The notes: generated by a model from the sequence alone, not told the origin. DNA of 57,548 nucleotides from Myxococcales bacterium (GCA_021847645.1 JAJZQG010000019.1:1-57548), one strand, 5' to 3'; positions 27,105 to 36,685 are shown, counted from the stretch's first letter. A program made the numbers and translations.

Positions 27105-29093
27105 ATGACCGCGTCTCTGGTCTGGCTGGCCGCCGCCGCGGCGTCGTCCTGCGCGTCGACCACGCCCCGGCCCGATCCGACGGCGCGTTTCTTCGCCGTA
27201 CACAACGCGCTGCAGAGCAGCGGCATGTCGCAGTTGGGGCCGATCAGCCGCGGCGAGCTGGGGCCGGCCCAGACGTTGAAGCTGCCGCTCGAGCTGGCGG
27301 GTCAGTGTGTGACGATCATGGGCCTGGCAGGGGCTGGGGTCGAGGACCTGGGCCTGGTGCTCGCCGACCCGGACGGCAAGCAGGTTGCGAAGGACGAGAC
27401 GCACGGGCCGGACGCGACGATTCGCTACTGTGCGGACAAGCCCGGCAAGTACCAGCTGACCGTGGCGATGCTGCAAGGCAGCGGCGAGTACGTGGTAGCG
27501 GCCTGGACCGGCGGGCAGCCCACACGAGCGTCGGACGTGGCAGCGACGGGTGCTGCTCCGCAGACGGGCGGGGGGACGTGCGATTCTCCTGGCGTGCTGG
27601 TTCCTGGGCAGACCTACGTAGGAGACACGCAGGACGGTCGGTCCAACGAGGAAGGTTCGTGTGGCAACACGAACGCGCGGGAGCTGGTCTACAGACTCGA
27701 CGTTCCCACGCGCCAGCGTGTCACCATCGACGTGCACGCGCAGTACGACTCGGTGTTGTACATCCGCAAGGGCGAGTGCTCGGACTCGGATGCGGAGGTC
27801 GACTGCAACGACGACGCTCCCGGGGGCGGTCGGCGCTCGAAGATCGATCGGGTGCTGGAGCCCGGCACCTACTTCGTATTCGTCGACGGCTATGGCGAGG
27901 AGGAAGGGGCATTTCGGATGACGGTGCGCGCCGAGCCGGCGGGCACATCGATGAGCGCGTGCGAGGCGGCACCGATGCTGGCCTCGGTGGGATCGGCGCA
28001 CGGCGCGATAGGCGACTCCACGGACACGGCGAGGGCTTCATGTGGTCGGGACGCCCCTGGACCGGATCGCGTCTACCGGCTCGATGTGCCGGTGCGCTCG
28101 CGCGTGCGTCTCACCGAGCAGGCAATCGGGTTTGCGCCCGTCATCCACCTTCGGTCGTCCTGCGACGATCGTTCGACGGAAATCGGCTGCGTCGCAGACG
28201 GCATGGCGCCCGGGCGCGTCGCATGGGCTGGTGTGCTCGATCCTGGTGGCTACTGGGTGTATGCGGACTCGGCGCAGGACGGCTCGGCTGGCGACTATAC
28301 GCTGACCTCGGAGATGACGGCCGACGTGGGGCGTTCCACGGGTGGTGACACGTGCAGCGACGCGGCCTCGATCTCATCGCCCGCTGGAAATCTGTTGGGC
28401 GACACGTTCGACGCGCGCGACGACGTGTCCATCGCATGTGGAGGCGTAGGGGGCGCCGACGGGGTCTACCGGCTCGATGTGCTGCGCAAGGCGCAGCTGA
28501 CCGCCAGACTTGAGGGAGACGAGGGCAAGCATCGCATGGCGCTGCAGAAGACGTGCGGCGCTCCGTCGAGCGAGCTGGCGTGCGGAACATCGATCAACGA
28601 GGTGCTCCAGCCGGGCGCGTACTGGCTTGTCGTAGACGCGGCGGATGCGTCGTCCTTCGGTCGTTTCGACATTGCCTATCGCGTGCAGGATCTGACGCAG
28701 TCCGAGGCGGCGTGTGCGAGCGCGCCGCGTCTGGCGCTCGGTCAGAGGGTCGCCGGTTCCACGGCCGGTGGAACGAATCGATTCTCGACGACGTGCGCCG
28801 GATCGTCGGACTTGCAGGACTCACCGGACAAGGTCTACGCATTCACGCTCGCGCGGCGCACGGCGGTCGTCTTGCGCCTGCGCGCACCGAGCTTCCCTGC
28901 GGTGCTGGCCATTCGTCGCACGTGCACCGACGGCTCCTCGGAGGCTGCGTGCCGCACCGGGCACATCGCGGGCTCGGATCTGGTGATCGAGCAGGTGCTC
29001 GACGCAGGGACGTACTACGCGATAGTGGACGGGCAGCAGCGGGACAGCAGCGGCGACTTCGTCTTGCAGCTCGAGGCCGAGCAGGCGCACTGA
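27105..29093 (+). CDS. lipoprotein with repeated PPC-like beta domains
   Basis: The 662-residue product has a signal segment ending AAAASSC, probably lipid-anchored. An N-terminal beta domain is followed by four related roughly 110-residue repeats. Each opens with a Cys and a G(D/S)T motif, contains VYRLDV or a variant, has a central Cys pair, and ends with LEPGTYFVFVDG, LDPGGYWVYAD, LQPGAYWLVVD or LDAGTYYAIVDG. This is the pattern of bacterial pre-peptidase C-terminal (PPC) beta-sandwiches. No protease domain is present. GTG at 27078 is an alternative start. It sits just after the kinase gene, whose tail could sense or control it (inference). Confidence 0.7.
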   Translation: MTASLVWLAAAAASSCASTTPRPDPTARFFAVHNALQSSGMSQLGPISRGELGPAQTLKLPLELAGQCVTIMGLAGAGVEDLGLVLADPDGKQVAKDETHGPDATIRYCADKPGKYQLTVAMLQGSGEYVVAAWTGGQPTRASDVAATGAAPQTGGGTCDSPGVLVPGQTYVGDTQDGRSNEEGSCGNTNARELVYRLDVPTRQRVTIDVHAQYDSVLYIRKGECSDSDAEVDCNDDAPGGGRRSKIDRVLEPGTYFVFVDGYGEEEGAFRMTVRAEPAGTSMSACEAAPMLASVGSAHGAIGDSTDTARASCGRDAPGPDRVYRLDVPVRSRVRLTEQAIGFAPVIHLRSSCDDRSTEIGCVADGMAPGRVAWAGVLDPGGYWVYADSAQDGSAGDYTLTSEMTADVGRSTGGDTCSDAASISSPAGNLLGDTFDARDDVSIACGGVGGADGVYRLDVLRKAQLTARLEGDEGKHRMALQKTCGAPSSELACGTSINEVLQPGAYWLVVDAADASSFGRFDIAYRVQDLTQSEAACASAPRLALGQRVAGSTAGGTNRFSTTCAGSSDLQDSPDKVYAFTLARRTAVVLRLRAPSFPAVLAIRRTCTDGSSEAACRTGHIAGSDLVIEQVLDAGTYYAIVDGQQRDSSGDFVLQLEAEQAH

Positions 29094-29122
29094 CACGAGC
29101 GTTGTCGGCGGCGGGGTGATGG

Positions 29123-29176
29123 AAAAAAAGACGGGACGCGGACGTGGGGGTCGGGGGAGATTCCGCGTCCCGTCTT
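29123..29176 (-). terminator. strong intrinsic terminator for the rimO transcript
   Basis: AAGACGGGACGCGGA at 29128-29142 pairs perfectly over 15 bp with its complement at 29162-29176. On the minus strand the hairpin is followed by a seven-base U tract (A-run 29123-29129). It lies about 190 bases past the rimO stop. On the plus strand there is no T-run, but the hairpin may also help stop read-through from the lipoprotein gene. Confidence 0.88.
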
Positions 29177-29368
29177 CAGACGTTGTCGCAGACGGGAGGA
29201 ACGCCGCGCGTTCGGGGTCGCAACGGGCTGGTTCCTGACAGATCCATGAAACACCGCCGCGTCGCCGTCAATCGACAACTCGGCTGTGCAGGCGCTGCTG
29301 CAGACGTTTCTCGCGCGCGTCCCGGGCGTGCAAGTCGATCAGCGTTGTCCGCGCGCGACCTCGCTCGC

Positions 29369-30775
29369 TCAGGGAGCGTTCAAGACAGGCAATGACCGTC
29401 GCGTGCCCGGCGGCCGCTTGCGTGACGTGGCAAGGGGATGGTCACCCACTACCCGCACGACGAGATCATAGTCGGTTGCGCGCGCGACCTGTGCCTCCCA
29501 CAACTCGCCGGCCTGGACATCGCTATCGGTGAACCAGATCTGCCCGTCGATGTCCGGGGCCTGTCCGGCATGCCGCCCCTCGAGCACGTACTCGTGCTCT
29601 TCGCTGGCTCCCTCCACGAGCACCTGCACTCGTGTTCCGACGAGGCGGCGATTGAGCTTGCGCGAGATACGCCGCTGCAACGCCATCAGGTGTCGGGCGC
29701 GATCGTACGAGACGCGCCGCGGCACCTTGCCGTCGAACGCGGCGCTCGCCGAGCCTTCCTCGTCCGAATAGCGGAACACGCCGACCCGCTCGAGCTCGAA
29801 CTCCTGCACGAAGTCGCACAGATCCTGGAAGTGCCGTTCCGTCTCGCCGGGGAAGCCCACGATGAACGCCGTTCGGATCGTCACGGACGGCACCCGATGC
29901 CGCAGACGCTCGATCGTCTTGGCGAGACGCGCGCGCGTGTGCCCGCGCCGCATCCTGCGCAGGATTTCATCCGACGCGTGCTGCATCGGCATGTCCACGT
30001 ACGGAACGACGCGAGGGTGGTTCGCCAGCAGATCGAGCAGGGCGTCATCGAGCGCGTCGGGGTACAGGTACAGAAGCCGGACCCACCGGATGCCGGGCAC
30101 GTCGGCGACGCGTGAGACCAGGTCTGCAAGGGCTTGCTGCGGGGAGAGGCCGAGGTCCCGGCCGAAGCCGATCGTGTCTTGGGACACGAGGTTCACCTCG
30201 AGGATCCCCTGCGCGGCCATAGCCTGAACCTCTGCCACGATGTCGTCGGCCGTTCGCGAGCGGTGTCGTCCTCGAATCTGCGGAATGACACAGAACGCGC
30301 AGCGCCGGTCGCAGCCTTCGGCGATCTTGACGTACGCGCTCACGGGTCCCGTGGACAAGACGCGCGGATGGGTGGATTGCAGCAGATACCCTGCGCGATC
30401 CCCGACGGCAACGCGTGTGGCGGAGCCATCGAGAGCGCTTCCGATCTGCATGACGTCGCCCGAGCCGAGCAGGTGATCGACCTCGGGCAACTCGGCGGCA
30501 AGCTCGTCGGCGTAGCGCTGCACCAGGCAGCCGGTCACCACGAGGCGCTTGCACGTGCCCCGCTGCTTGTGCTTGGCGAGGCCCAGGATCGTGTCGATCG
30601 ATTCGCGCTTGGCAGCGTCGATGAACCCGCACGTGTTGACCACGATGACCTCGGCGAGGGCGGGATCGTCGACGACCTGGAAGCCGCGTTGAACGGCGAG
30701 GCCGAGCATGACCTCGGAATCGACGCGATTCTTGGGGCAGCCGAGGCTGACCATGTGAACGGTGGCTTTTTTCAT
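29369..30775 (-). CDS. rimO: ribosomal protein S12 methylthiotransferase
   Basis: The 468-residue product is RimO, a radical-SAM methylthiotransferase that modifies an aspartate of ribosomal protein uS12. The N-terminal MTTase domain has its cluster ligands Cys13 (SLGCPKNRVDSE), Cys49 (VVNTCGFID) and Cys83 (VTGCLVQRY). The radical-SAM domain has Cys155, Cys159 and Cys162 (EGCDRRCAFC). A TRAM domain is at the C-terminus (about 385-445). SLGCPKNRVDSE distinguishes RimO from the tRNA enzyme MiaB. The last 20 or so residues are basic and extra. The start at 30775 is chosen because upstream codons are not family-like. Confidence 0.95.
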   Translation of the reverse strand: MKKATVHMVSLGCPKNRVDSEVMLGLAVQRGFQVVDDPALAEVIVVNTCGFIDAAKRESIDTILGLAKHKQRGTCKRLVVTGCLVQRYADELAAELPEVDHLLGSGDVMQIGSALDGSATRVAVGDRAGYLLQSTHPRVLSTGPVSAYVKIAEGCDRRCAFCVIPQIRGRHRSRTADDIVAEVQAMAAQGILEVNLVSQDTIGFGRDLGLSPQQALADLVSRVADVPGIRWVRLLYLYPDALDDALLDLLANHPRVVPYVDMPMQHASDEILRRMRRGHTRARLAKTIERLRHRVPSVTIRTAFIVGFPGETERHFQDLCDFVQEFELERVGVFRYSDEEGSASAAFDGKVPRRVSYDRARHLMALQRRISRKLNRRLVGTRVQVLVEGASEEHEYVLEGRHAGQAPDIDGQIWFTDSDVQAGELWEAQVARATDYDLVVRVVGDHPLATSRKRPPGTRRSLPVLNAP

Positions 30776-30895
30776 GGCGGAGACGCGGAAGGGGCCCGGC
30801 CGCGGGCCGAAGGCGACGCCGGAGCGTGTAGCACTTGCTGGGGCTGCCCGCATGCTTCCGCCAGGGGGACAGCGGCAGCGAACGAACCGATGGGC

Positions 30896-32209
30896 TCAGG
30901 GCAGCGCGTCGTGGACGATCCTGCCGCGCGCCATGGTCAGCAGGACCGCACCGCGCATCTGCCGCCCGATATAGGGAGAGTTGTTGCTCTTGGACAGGAT
31001 CATCGACTCCTCGAACACGAACTGGCGCTCCGGGTCGACCAGGCACAGCTCGGCGGAGGCGCCGACGCGGATGCTGGGCGGCTCGATGCCGATGACGCGG
31101 GCCGGCGCAGCGGTGAGCGCGTCGATCATCCGGGCCAGCGGCAGGGCGCCGTCGTTCACCAGGCCGAGCATCAAGGGAAGGCAGGTCTGCAGCCCGATCA
31201 CGCCGCTGGCGGCTTCGGCCAGCTCGCAGTTCTTCTCGAGCTTCGCGTGGGGGGCGTGGTCGGTAGCGATGCAGTCGATGGTGCCGTCGGCCAGCGCCTC
31301 GCGAAGCGCGGCCAGGTCTTGCGGCTCGCGAAGGGGAGGATTGACCTTGTAGACCGTGTCGTAGGACTCGAGCAGCGAGTCGTCGAGCAGCAGGTGGTGG
31401 GGCGTGACCTCGGCGGTGACGGGCAAGCCGCGCGCCTTGGCGTCGCGAAGCAGGCGGAGCGAGCCGCGCGTGGAGACGTGGGCCATGTGGTAGGGCGCGC
31501 GCGTCGTTTCCACCAGGATGATGTCGCGCGCGAGGATGATCTCCTCGGCGCTGCGAGGCCAGCCCTTGAGCCCGAGCCGGGTCGAGTTGGCGCCCTCGTT
31601 CATCAGGGCGCCGTTGGTCAGCGTGTGGTCTTCGGCGTGCTGGATGACCACCAGCCCGAAGTTGGCGGCGTACTCCAAAGCGTGGCGCATGACCGCGGAC
31701 GACATGACGCACTTGCCGTCGTCGCTCACGCCCACGGCGCCGGCGTCCTTCTGGTCGGCCATCTCGACGAGGTCCTTGCCCTCGAGGCCGACGGTGATGG
31801 CGGAGATCGGATGCAGCGAGGGGCCGGCAACGGAGGCCGCGCGTGCGAGCATGAACTCGGTGATGGCGCGCGTGTCGTTGACCGGTTTGGTGTTGGGCAT
31901 GGCGCACACGTGTGCGAAGCCGCCCGCCGCCGCGGCAGCCAGGCCGGACGCGATGTCTTCCTTGTATTCGAAGCCCGGTTCGCGCAGGTGCGCGTGGATC
32001 TCCACCAGGCCGGGAAGCAGCCACTGTCCCTGCGCGTCGACTACGCGAGTGCCGACTCCGTCGCGAAGGTCAGCGGCGGCGCCGGCGCCGATCTTCTCGA
32101 TGCGTCCGCGCGTGACGACCACGTCGACGACCTGGTCGAGCTGGCAGGAGGGGTCGATGGCGCGAACACCGCGGAAGGCCAGGATGTCAGGAGTGGAGAG
32201 CGGAGGCAT
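30896..32209 (-). CDS. pyrC: dihydroorotase (type I, zinc amidohydrolase)
   Basis: The 437-residue product is a cyclic amidohydrolase of the type I dihydroorotase family (pyrimidine synthesis, ring closure of carbamoyl-aspartate). Metal and catalytic motifs are His72/His74 in EIHAHLREPG, VSDDGK, IQHAEDH, AHVST and ATDHAPH. Substrate-binding PNTKPVND is also present. The first motif has Glu where IDxHxHLREPG usually has Asp, a mild variation. Length is normal, so it is more likely the active enzyme than a PyrC-like pseudo-enzyme. It lies 120 bases upstream of rimO in the same orientation. A dihydroorotate-dehydrogenase-like gene is far away at 46761. Confidence 0.92.
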   Translation of the reverse strand: MPPLSTPDILAFRGVRAIDPSCQLDQVVDVVVTRGRIEKIGAGAAADLRDGVGTRVVDAQGQWLLPGLVEIHAHLREPGFEYKEDIASGLAAAAAGGFAHVCAMPNTKPVNDTRAITEFMLARAASVAGPSLHPISAITVGLEGKDLVEMADQKDAGAVGVSDDGKCVMSSAVMRHALEYAANFGLVVIQHAEDHTLTNGALMNEGANSTRLGLKGWPRSAEEIILARDIILVETTRAPYHMAHVSTRGSLRLLRDAKARGLPVTAEVTPHHLLLDDSLLESYDTVYKVNPPLREPQDLAALREALADGTIDCIATDHAPHAKLEKNCELAEAASGVIGLQTCLPLMLGLVNDGALPLARMIDALTAAPARVIGIEPPSIRVGASAELCLVDPERQFVFEESMILSKSNNSPYIGRQMRGAVLLTMARGRIVHDALP

Positions 32210-32319
32210 GAACCGGTCGTTAGCACGGTCTTTCGGGGACAGGGAGGGGAACCAAGGGCAGGTCTGTTAAGGTCCTTCTTGACGAACGAAGAGAGGCGCG
32301 GTAGGAAGCCGGCTCCGTC

Positions 32320-32406
32320 GCGAGGATGGCGGAATTGGCAGACGCACTAGATTCAGGTTCTAGCGCCCGAAAGGGTGTGGGGGTTCAAGTCCCCCTCCTC
32401 GCACCA
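32320..32406 (+). tRNA. tRNA-Leu (anticodon CAG)
   Basis: The 87-base gene has a perfect 7-bp acceptor stem (GCGAGGA with TCCTCGC) and an encoded CCA at 32404-32406. The anticodon stem CTAGA/TCTAG is at 32347-32363 with loop TTCAGGT, giving anticodon CAG at 32354-32356. It also has a long variable arm and a T-loop GTTCAAGTC. The long variable arm is typical of class II tRNA-Leu. Confidence 0.96.
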
Positions 32407-32560
32407 GGTTGACGCGGCCCCGGCAGACAGCTCGGGGCCGTCGTGCTTTGTGGGCTGTCGTTGGCCGGTTCGCGGCGAAAAGCGTGCAATGCCGGTGACC
32501 GGTCCGGGATTCGCTATGGTTCCATTCCCCGGGACGGTCGGCTAGCGTCCTCGGTCGACC

Positions 32561-33343
32561 ATGCCGCACACGGAGGACGAGCAACCGATTGCGCTCACCA
32601 TCCTGGTGCCGTGCTTCAATGAAGCGCGACGGCTGCGCGAGACGATCCGGCACATGCTGGGCTATGCCGACGAGCGGCAAGGCAGCGGCACCGAGCTGGT
32701 GCTGATCGATGACGGCAGCACGGACGGCACCAGGGCGATCATCCGCGAGCTCGCAGACAGCGACCATCGCGTGCGGGGCGTGACGCTGCCGGCGAACCGC
32801 GGCAAGGGGGCTGCGCTGCGTGCGGGAGCGACGGTGGCGCGCGGCAAGGTCGTCGCCTTTCTCGATGCGGACCTGTCCTACCCGCTGGGCAGCCTGGACC
32901 GCGCGCAGAGCGAGATCGAAGGCGGGGCCGATGTCGTGATCGGCGGGCGCGATCTCGAAGAAGGCGGGGCGCTGCGAACCTACTCGGTGGCGCGGCGCGC
33001 CAGCAGCATGCTCTTCAACACCGTGGTGGACACGGTGCTGGACCTTCGCATCCCCGATACGCAATGCGGCTTCAAGGCATTTCGCGGGGACGTGGCGAAA
33101 GCGCTATTTCGCGAGGGGCGCATCGATCGGTTCGGCTTCGACGTGGAGCTGTTGTTCCTTGCCAAGCGATGGGGGCTTCGCATCAAGCGGATTCCGGTGC
33201 ACATGTCGCACCGCAAAGGCTCGACGGTGCGCATCGTGCGCGACGGGGCGCGCATGGCCTACGACGTTTTGCGCATTCGGCGTTTGGCGGGAGCGGGAGA
33301 GTATTCCGCGCACATGGACCGCCGAGCCGATCATGGTGACTGA
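32561..33343 (+). CDS. family 2 glycosyltransferase, dolichyl/polyprenyl-phosphate sugar synthase type
   Basis: The 260-residue product is a GT-A fold glycosyltransferase: ILVPCFNEARRLRETI, VLIDDGSTDGT, AANRGK-like PANRGKGAALRAG, and the metal/nucleotide motif FLDADLSYP. The later motif PDTQCGFKAFRGDVA is characteristic of enzymes that make polyprenyl-phosphate glucose or mannose (DPM1/ALG5 relatives). It would supply lipid-linked sugar donors. The next gene, convergent and ending 10 bases away, encodes a multi-membrane transferase of the kind that uses such donors, so the pair may work together. No membrane segment is in this protein, so it would be peripheral. Confidence 0.88.
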   Translation: MPHTEDEQPIALTILVPCFNEARRLRETIRHMLGYADERQGSGTELVLIDDGSTDGTRAIIRELADSDHRVRGVTLPANRGKGAALRAGATVARGKVVAFLDADLSYPLGSLDRAQSEIEGGADVVIGGRDLEEGGALRTYSVARRASSMLFNTVVDTVLDLRIPDTQCGFKAFRGDVAKALFREGRIDRFGFDVELLFLAKRWGLRIKRIPVHMSHRKGSTVRIVRDGARMAYDVLRIRRLAGAGEYSAHMDRRADHGD

Positions 33344-33352
33344 GCGTCGCCG

Positions 33353-35719
33353 CTAGCGCTCGGGTATCTTGTCCTCACGTGCGATCGCCTCGCCGGTAGC
33401 GAGGAAGCCGCTGTCGACCTCGCCGCACGACACGCCGACCGCGTCGACCAGGACGCCGGAAGCAGCGTGGAACCCCCATGCGCCGCTGCCGGTGCCGCAT
33501 CCGAACTCGAACGCAGTGCCCTCACGGCCGCCGACCGGCTCCGTCCGCCAAGTCTCGCGCCAATCGAAAGCCAGCGTGTTGCTGGTCGGATCCCGGTGCG
33601 AGCCGGCCGTCGCGCACACAAGGCCGAGCGCGTGCACCACTTTCCCTTGCCGGCCGAACAGTCCCACGATGACGCCTGCGGGGCCGCAGTCGAGGTGGAA
33701 TGCCTTGCTTGCACGCGCGCCGAAGGTCGGGCCTTGGAGCAACGCCTGTGGAGACGCCAGTGCTCCGCGCTCGGTGATCAGGCGGCATGCGGGGCGTATG
33801 CTCGCGAGCGAGGCGTCGTTGGTGGCAACGGTGCCCGACATCGCGGTCAGCAGGTAGCCTTCGGGGCAGCTCCACGCTCCGGGAGCGCCGCCCGGTCCTC
33901 CAAAGACCTTGCTGGTGAGGATTCGGACGTTGGGGCGGAGCTGTGCCCGGACCAGGTCGGTCTGCGCGTCCGGGATCCAGCGAAGTGGCGGGTGGATGGG
34001 ATTGACGAGCCAACGCCACCACCAGGCCGGGCGCAGCGTCTGGTGCTGGTAGGCCGCGAAGGTCGGCGTGCCGGAGCTGGCGTCGATGACCAGGAAGCGT
34101 CGGTCATAGACGATTGTCGGGTGCGCGGCGAGGGCTGGGACGAGCTTGGAGGGATCCGGGACTGCTTGGAGGTCAATGAGGTAGATCTGGTGCTTGGTAC
34201 CGCTGACGGGCTGGGTCGGGATGTGGCTTACGGAAGAGAGCGCGGACCAGGGGGCGTCGAGGTACGCGGTCCATTCGATACGCCAGCGCGCCGCGGGAAA
34301 CAGGTGAAACTCGGCGTTGGCGCGGTTGTATCGGCGCGCGACGTCCTGGACCCAGCGGATGTCGAGGAACTGGTCGTCGTACGGCTCGACGTAGGCTCCG
34401 AAGCCCTTGTGGAATCCCCAGGCGAGTTGCTTTCGCACGTACCTCGCTTGGAAGACGAGCAGAGGGCCGAGGACAGCGGCGCACACGGTGATCGTGAGGG
34501 CCGTGGCGATTCGGCCGGTCCAAGGGGCGAGCGAGCCGCGCGCGAGGCGGTGCGCGACGAACGCGGACGCGCGGGAGGTGGACTGCACCAGGCCGGCCAA
34601 GACCGCGCCTCCGGCGATCGCGATGGCCGGGCCGGCATGGTAGGTCCAATAGGAATGCACGTACCCTGCCTGGCGGAACAGGACGGAGTGAACCACCTGG
34701 GCGAGGAGGAAGAAGACGGGGAAGATATCGCGCAGCTGGAGCTTCCTGCGGGGGATTCGCACGAGCAAGGCGAGCAGCCAGAGGGCGAGCAGCGCGATGG
34801 GCAGGTAGCCATACATGTCGACGCTGCGCTCCCAGAGCCGGTGCCAGACGCCCTCGGGGGTCGAGGAGCGCGACCGGAAGGCACCCAGCATCTCGTCGAA
34901 CGAGCCCCTTAGGTGGTAGATGTAGCCGAAGAACAGGGCGGCGTTTGTCAACACGACAAGGGAGAAGATCGGGATGAACGTGTACTCGCGTCTCCACTGT
35001 AGCAGGCGGGTCTGGTGGAAAACGCCGTAGAGAAGCGCGTGAATGGCCACGAACAGGGCAATATAGTAGCCGGGCCAATCGAATTGGACGGCCATGCTGA
35101 CGGCTGCGAAGCACAGCAGGGCGAACCTGACCGCACCGGTTTTCAGCCAGCGGGCGTAGGCAAAGACGAAGAGCAGGCACCAGAAGATGGAGCCCTGCTC
35201 GTGGTCAATCATGTTGGCGAAGATGAGATGCAGGGGGACGAGGGCGTAGACGGTGGCGGCGCCGAGCGCTTCGGCCTTGCCCCAATAGCGTCTGACGATG
35301 GCGAATAGCAGCAGGAGGCCGGCAAAGGAGTAGCCGGCGGGGACGAGTCTCGCGGCCCACTCGTGATAGCCAAAGAGCTTGAGCATGGCCATCAGGTGCA
35401 CGTGCAAGGCCATGGGGTGGTGGGTATAGACCTCGGCGGGCGGAGGGGCCGCGACTCCCATGTAGTACTGCGCCTCGCCGAACAAGTGGAAGCGAAGCGA
35501 GTTGCGGGCCGCCTGCACGAACGCCGCGCCGTTGTAGCCGTTGTGCCCCCACTGCCAGAAGTTCGCCACACCCAGCAGGCATGCGGCGAAGAACCACGTG
35601 AAGACCAGCACGACCGCTGCGCGATACGCAACTGACGGCAGCCGCGCACTCCACCTCCGCCAACGCGGCGACAGTGGACGTGGTTCGGCTGGGCTGGATG
35701 GCGCTGTGGATAGGCTCAC
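33353..35719 (-). CDS. multi-pass membrane glycosyltransferase with C-terminal beta-prism-like domain
   Basis: The roughly 788-residue product (GTG start at 35719; a TTG at 35794 is also open) has about ten hydrophobic segments in residues 30-460. The layout is like GT39/GT83-type enzymes that use polyprenyl-phosphate sugars: first helix VVLVFTWFFAACLLGVANF, a periplasmic loop with HNGYNGAAFVQAARN, and later VVHSVLFRQAGYVHSYW. Residues about 465-600 are soluble. The last 184 residues hold three related beta segments ending in Cys: SLASIRPACR, KVVHALGLVCA and VLVDAVGVSCG. That pattern resembles jacalin or VMO-I type beta-prism carbohydrate-binding modules (inference). It is convergent with the family 2 transferase gene. 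Confidence 0.7.
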   Translation of the reverse strand: MSLSTAPSSPAEPRPLSPRWRRWSARLPSVAYRAAVVLVFTWFFAACLLGVANFWQWGHNGYNGAAFVQAARNSLRFHLFGEAQYYMGVAAPPPAEVYTHHPMALHVHLMAMLKLFGYHEWAARLVPAGYSFAGLLLLFAIVRRYWGKAEALGAATVYALVPLHLIFANMIDHEQGSIFWCLLFVFAYARWLKTGAVRFALLCFAAVSMAVQFDWPGYYIALFVAIHALLYGVFHQTRLLQWRREYTFIPIFSLVVLTNAALFFGYIYHLRGSFDEMLGAFRSRSSTPEGVWHRLWERSVDMYGYLPIALLALWLLALLVRIPRRKLQLRDIFPVFFLLAQVVHSVLFRQAGYVHSYWTYHAGPAIAIAGGAVLAGLVQSTSRASAFVAHRLARGSLAPWTGRIATALTITVCAAVLGPLLVFQARYVRKQLAWGFHKGFGAYVEPYDDQFLDIRWVQDVARRYNRANAEFHLFPAARWRIEWTAYLDAPWSALSSVSHIPTQPVSGTKHQIYLIDLQAVPDPSKLVPALAAHPTIVYDRRFLVIDASSGTPTFAAYQHQTLRPAWWWRWLVNPIHPPLRWIPDAQTDLVRAQLRPNVRILTSKVFGGPGGAPGAWSCPEGYLLTAMSGTVATNDASLASIRPACRLITERGALASPQALLQGPTFGARASKAFHLDCGPAGVIVGLFGRQGKVVHALGLVCATAGSHRDPTSNTLAFDWRETWRTEPVGGREGTAFEFGCGTGSGAWGFHAASGVLVDAVGVSCGEVDSGFLATGEAIAREDKIPER

Positions 35720-35836
35720 GATGGGGTCAGCGACGCCCCGTGGCGCGCGTAGGGTGCCTATATCAGCAGCACCGCGCTGGGTCCAGCCGCGCAATCCTTG
35801 AGAAGCCGCCCGGCCCAGGAGCCCGACAAAACGATT

Positions 35837-36559
35837 CTACTCGTCGCTCTCGTCCGCGCCGGGCGCGCGACGCGCGCGCGATTCGCGCTTGGAACCCGAG
35901 CCGTTGCGGGAAGGCGCCGACGTCTGGCGCGCGTTCGCTCGCCCGTGCGTCGCCGTGCGGTCGCCCGACGGGCGCGGTGGGTCTCCGCGGGACTTGCCTT
36001 GTCCGGTCGGCGGCGAGTCGTGGGATGACGCGGTCTTGGAGGTTGGCTTCTTCGTGCCCGATACGGCCGGGGATTTGTCGGAGCGCTCGGTGCGGCGATG
36101 CCCTTCATCGTGCTTGGGGGGCGGGGCGGCTGCCGAGCTTCGGTCCGCGGTGTGGTGGGGAGCGGCGGGCTTGGCCTTGTGCTTGTCGGCGCGCGACGCT
36201 CGACGCTCCGCCGCCATTTTCGCGCGGACCTTGGCGCGCAGGCCGCGGGCAGCTTCCCGCAGATGGTCGGCTTCCGCCTTCGAAATCGACCCGTCGGCCG
36301 CTGCCTTGTTGAACTCCGCCCACAGCTCCTTTCCGGCGTCGTCGAGCATGGCCCGGATCTGCTTCTTGCGGTCAGCCGACACGCCGTGCGCATCGAGCTT
36401 GTGCTCGATGACGGCCCAGATCGCGTCGACTCGCTGCTGCAGCACGGGCCGGTACGCGTTCGGCTGCATGGGAAAAGATGCCCCGGCGGCGCGCGCGGGC
36501 AGGCAGACCGACAGACCGAGCAGGATGGCGACGGGTAGGAGACGTGAGAGAAGCTTCAT
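35837..36559 (-). CDS. secreted basic protein with disordered tail
   Basis: The 240-residue product has a signal peptide (MKLLSRLLPVAILLGLSVC, cleavage near ARAAG). A roughly 90-residue helical region follows (VDAIWAVIEHKLDAHGVSAD, KKQIRAMLDDAGKELWAEF). The C-terminal half is very basic and low in complexity (Lys, Arg, His, Ser, Pro), likely disordered and able to bind polyanions. The helical part loosely recalls Spy/CpxP-type periplasmic proteins by composition, but I would not assign that family. Function unknown. Confidence 0.6.
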   Translation of the reverse strand: MKLLSRLLPVAILLGLSVCLPARAAGASFPMQPNAYRPVLQQRVDAIWAVIEHKLDAHGVSADRKKQIRAMLDDAGKELWAEFNKAAADGSISKAEADHLREAARGLRAKVRAKMAAERRASRADKHKAKPAAPHHTADRSSAAAPPPKHDEGHRRTERSDKSPAVSGTKKPTSKTASSHDSPPTGQGKSRGDPPRPSGDRTATHGRANARQTSAPSRNGSGSKRESRARRAPGADESDE

Positions 36560-36685
36560 GGCGGACCCGGTGAGGGCAATCAGGGGGCACGAGCAGAGCC
36601 GAGGCGTGTGCGTGTGTCAAGGCGCAGACCCGGGGCGCGGCACCCAGGCGCCCCGCTCGGCGTGCGGTGCAGCACGAGCCCGGCT

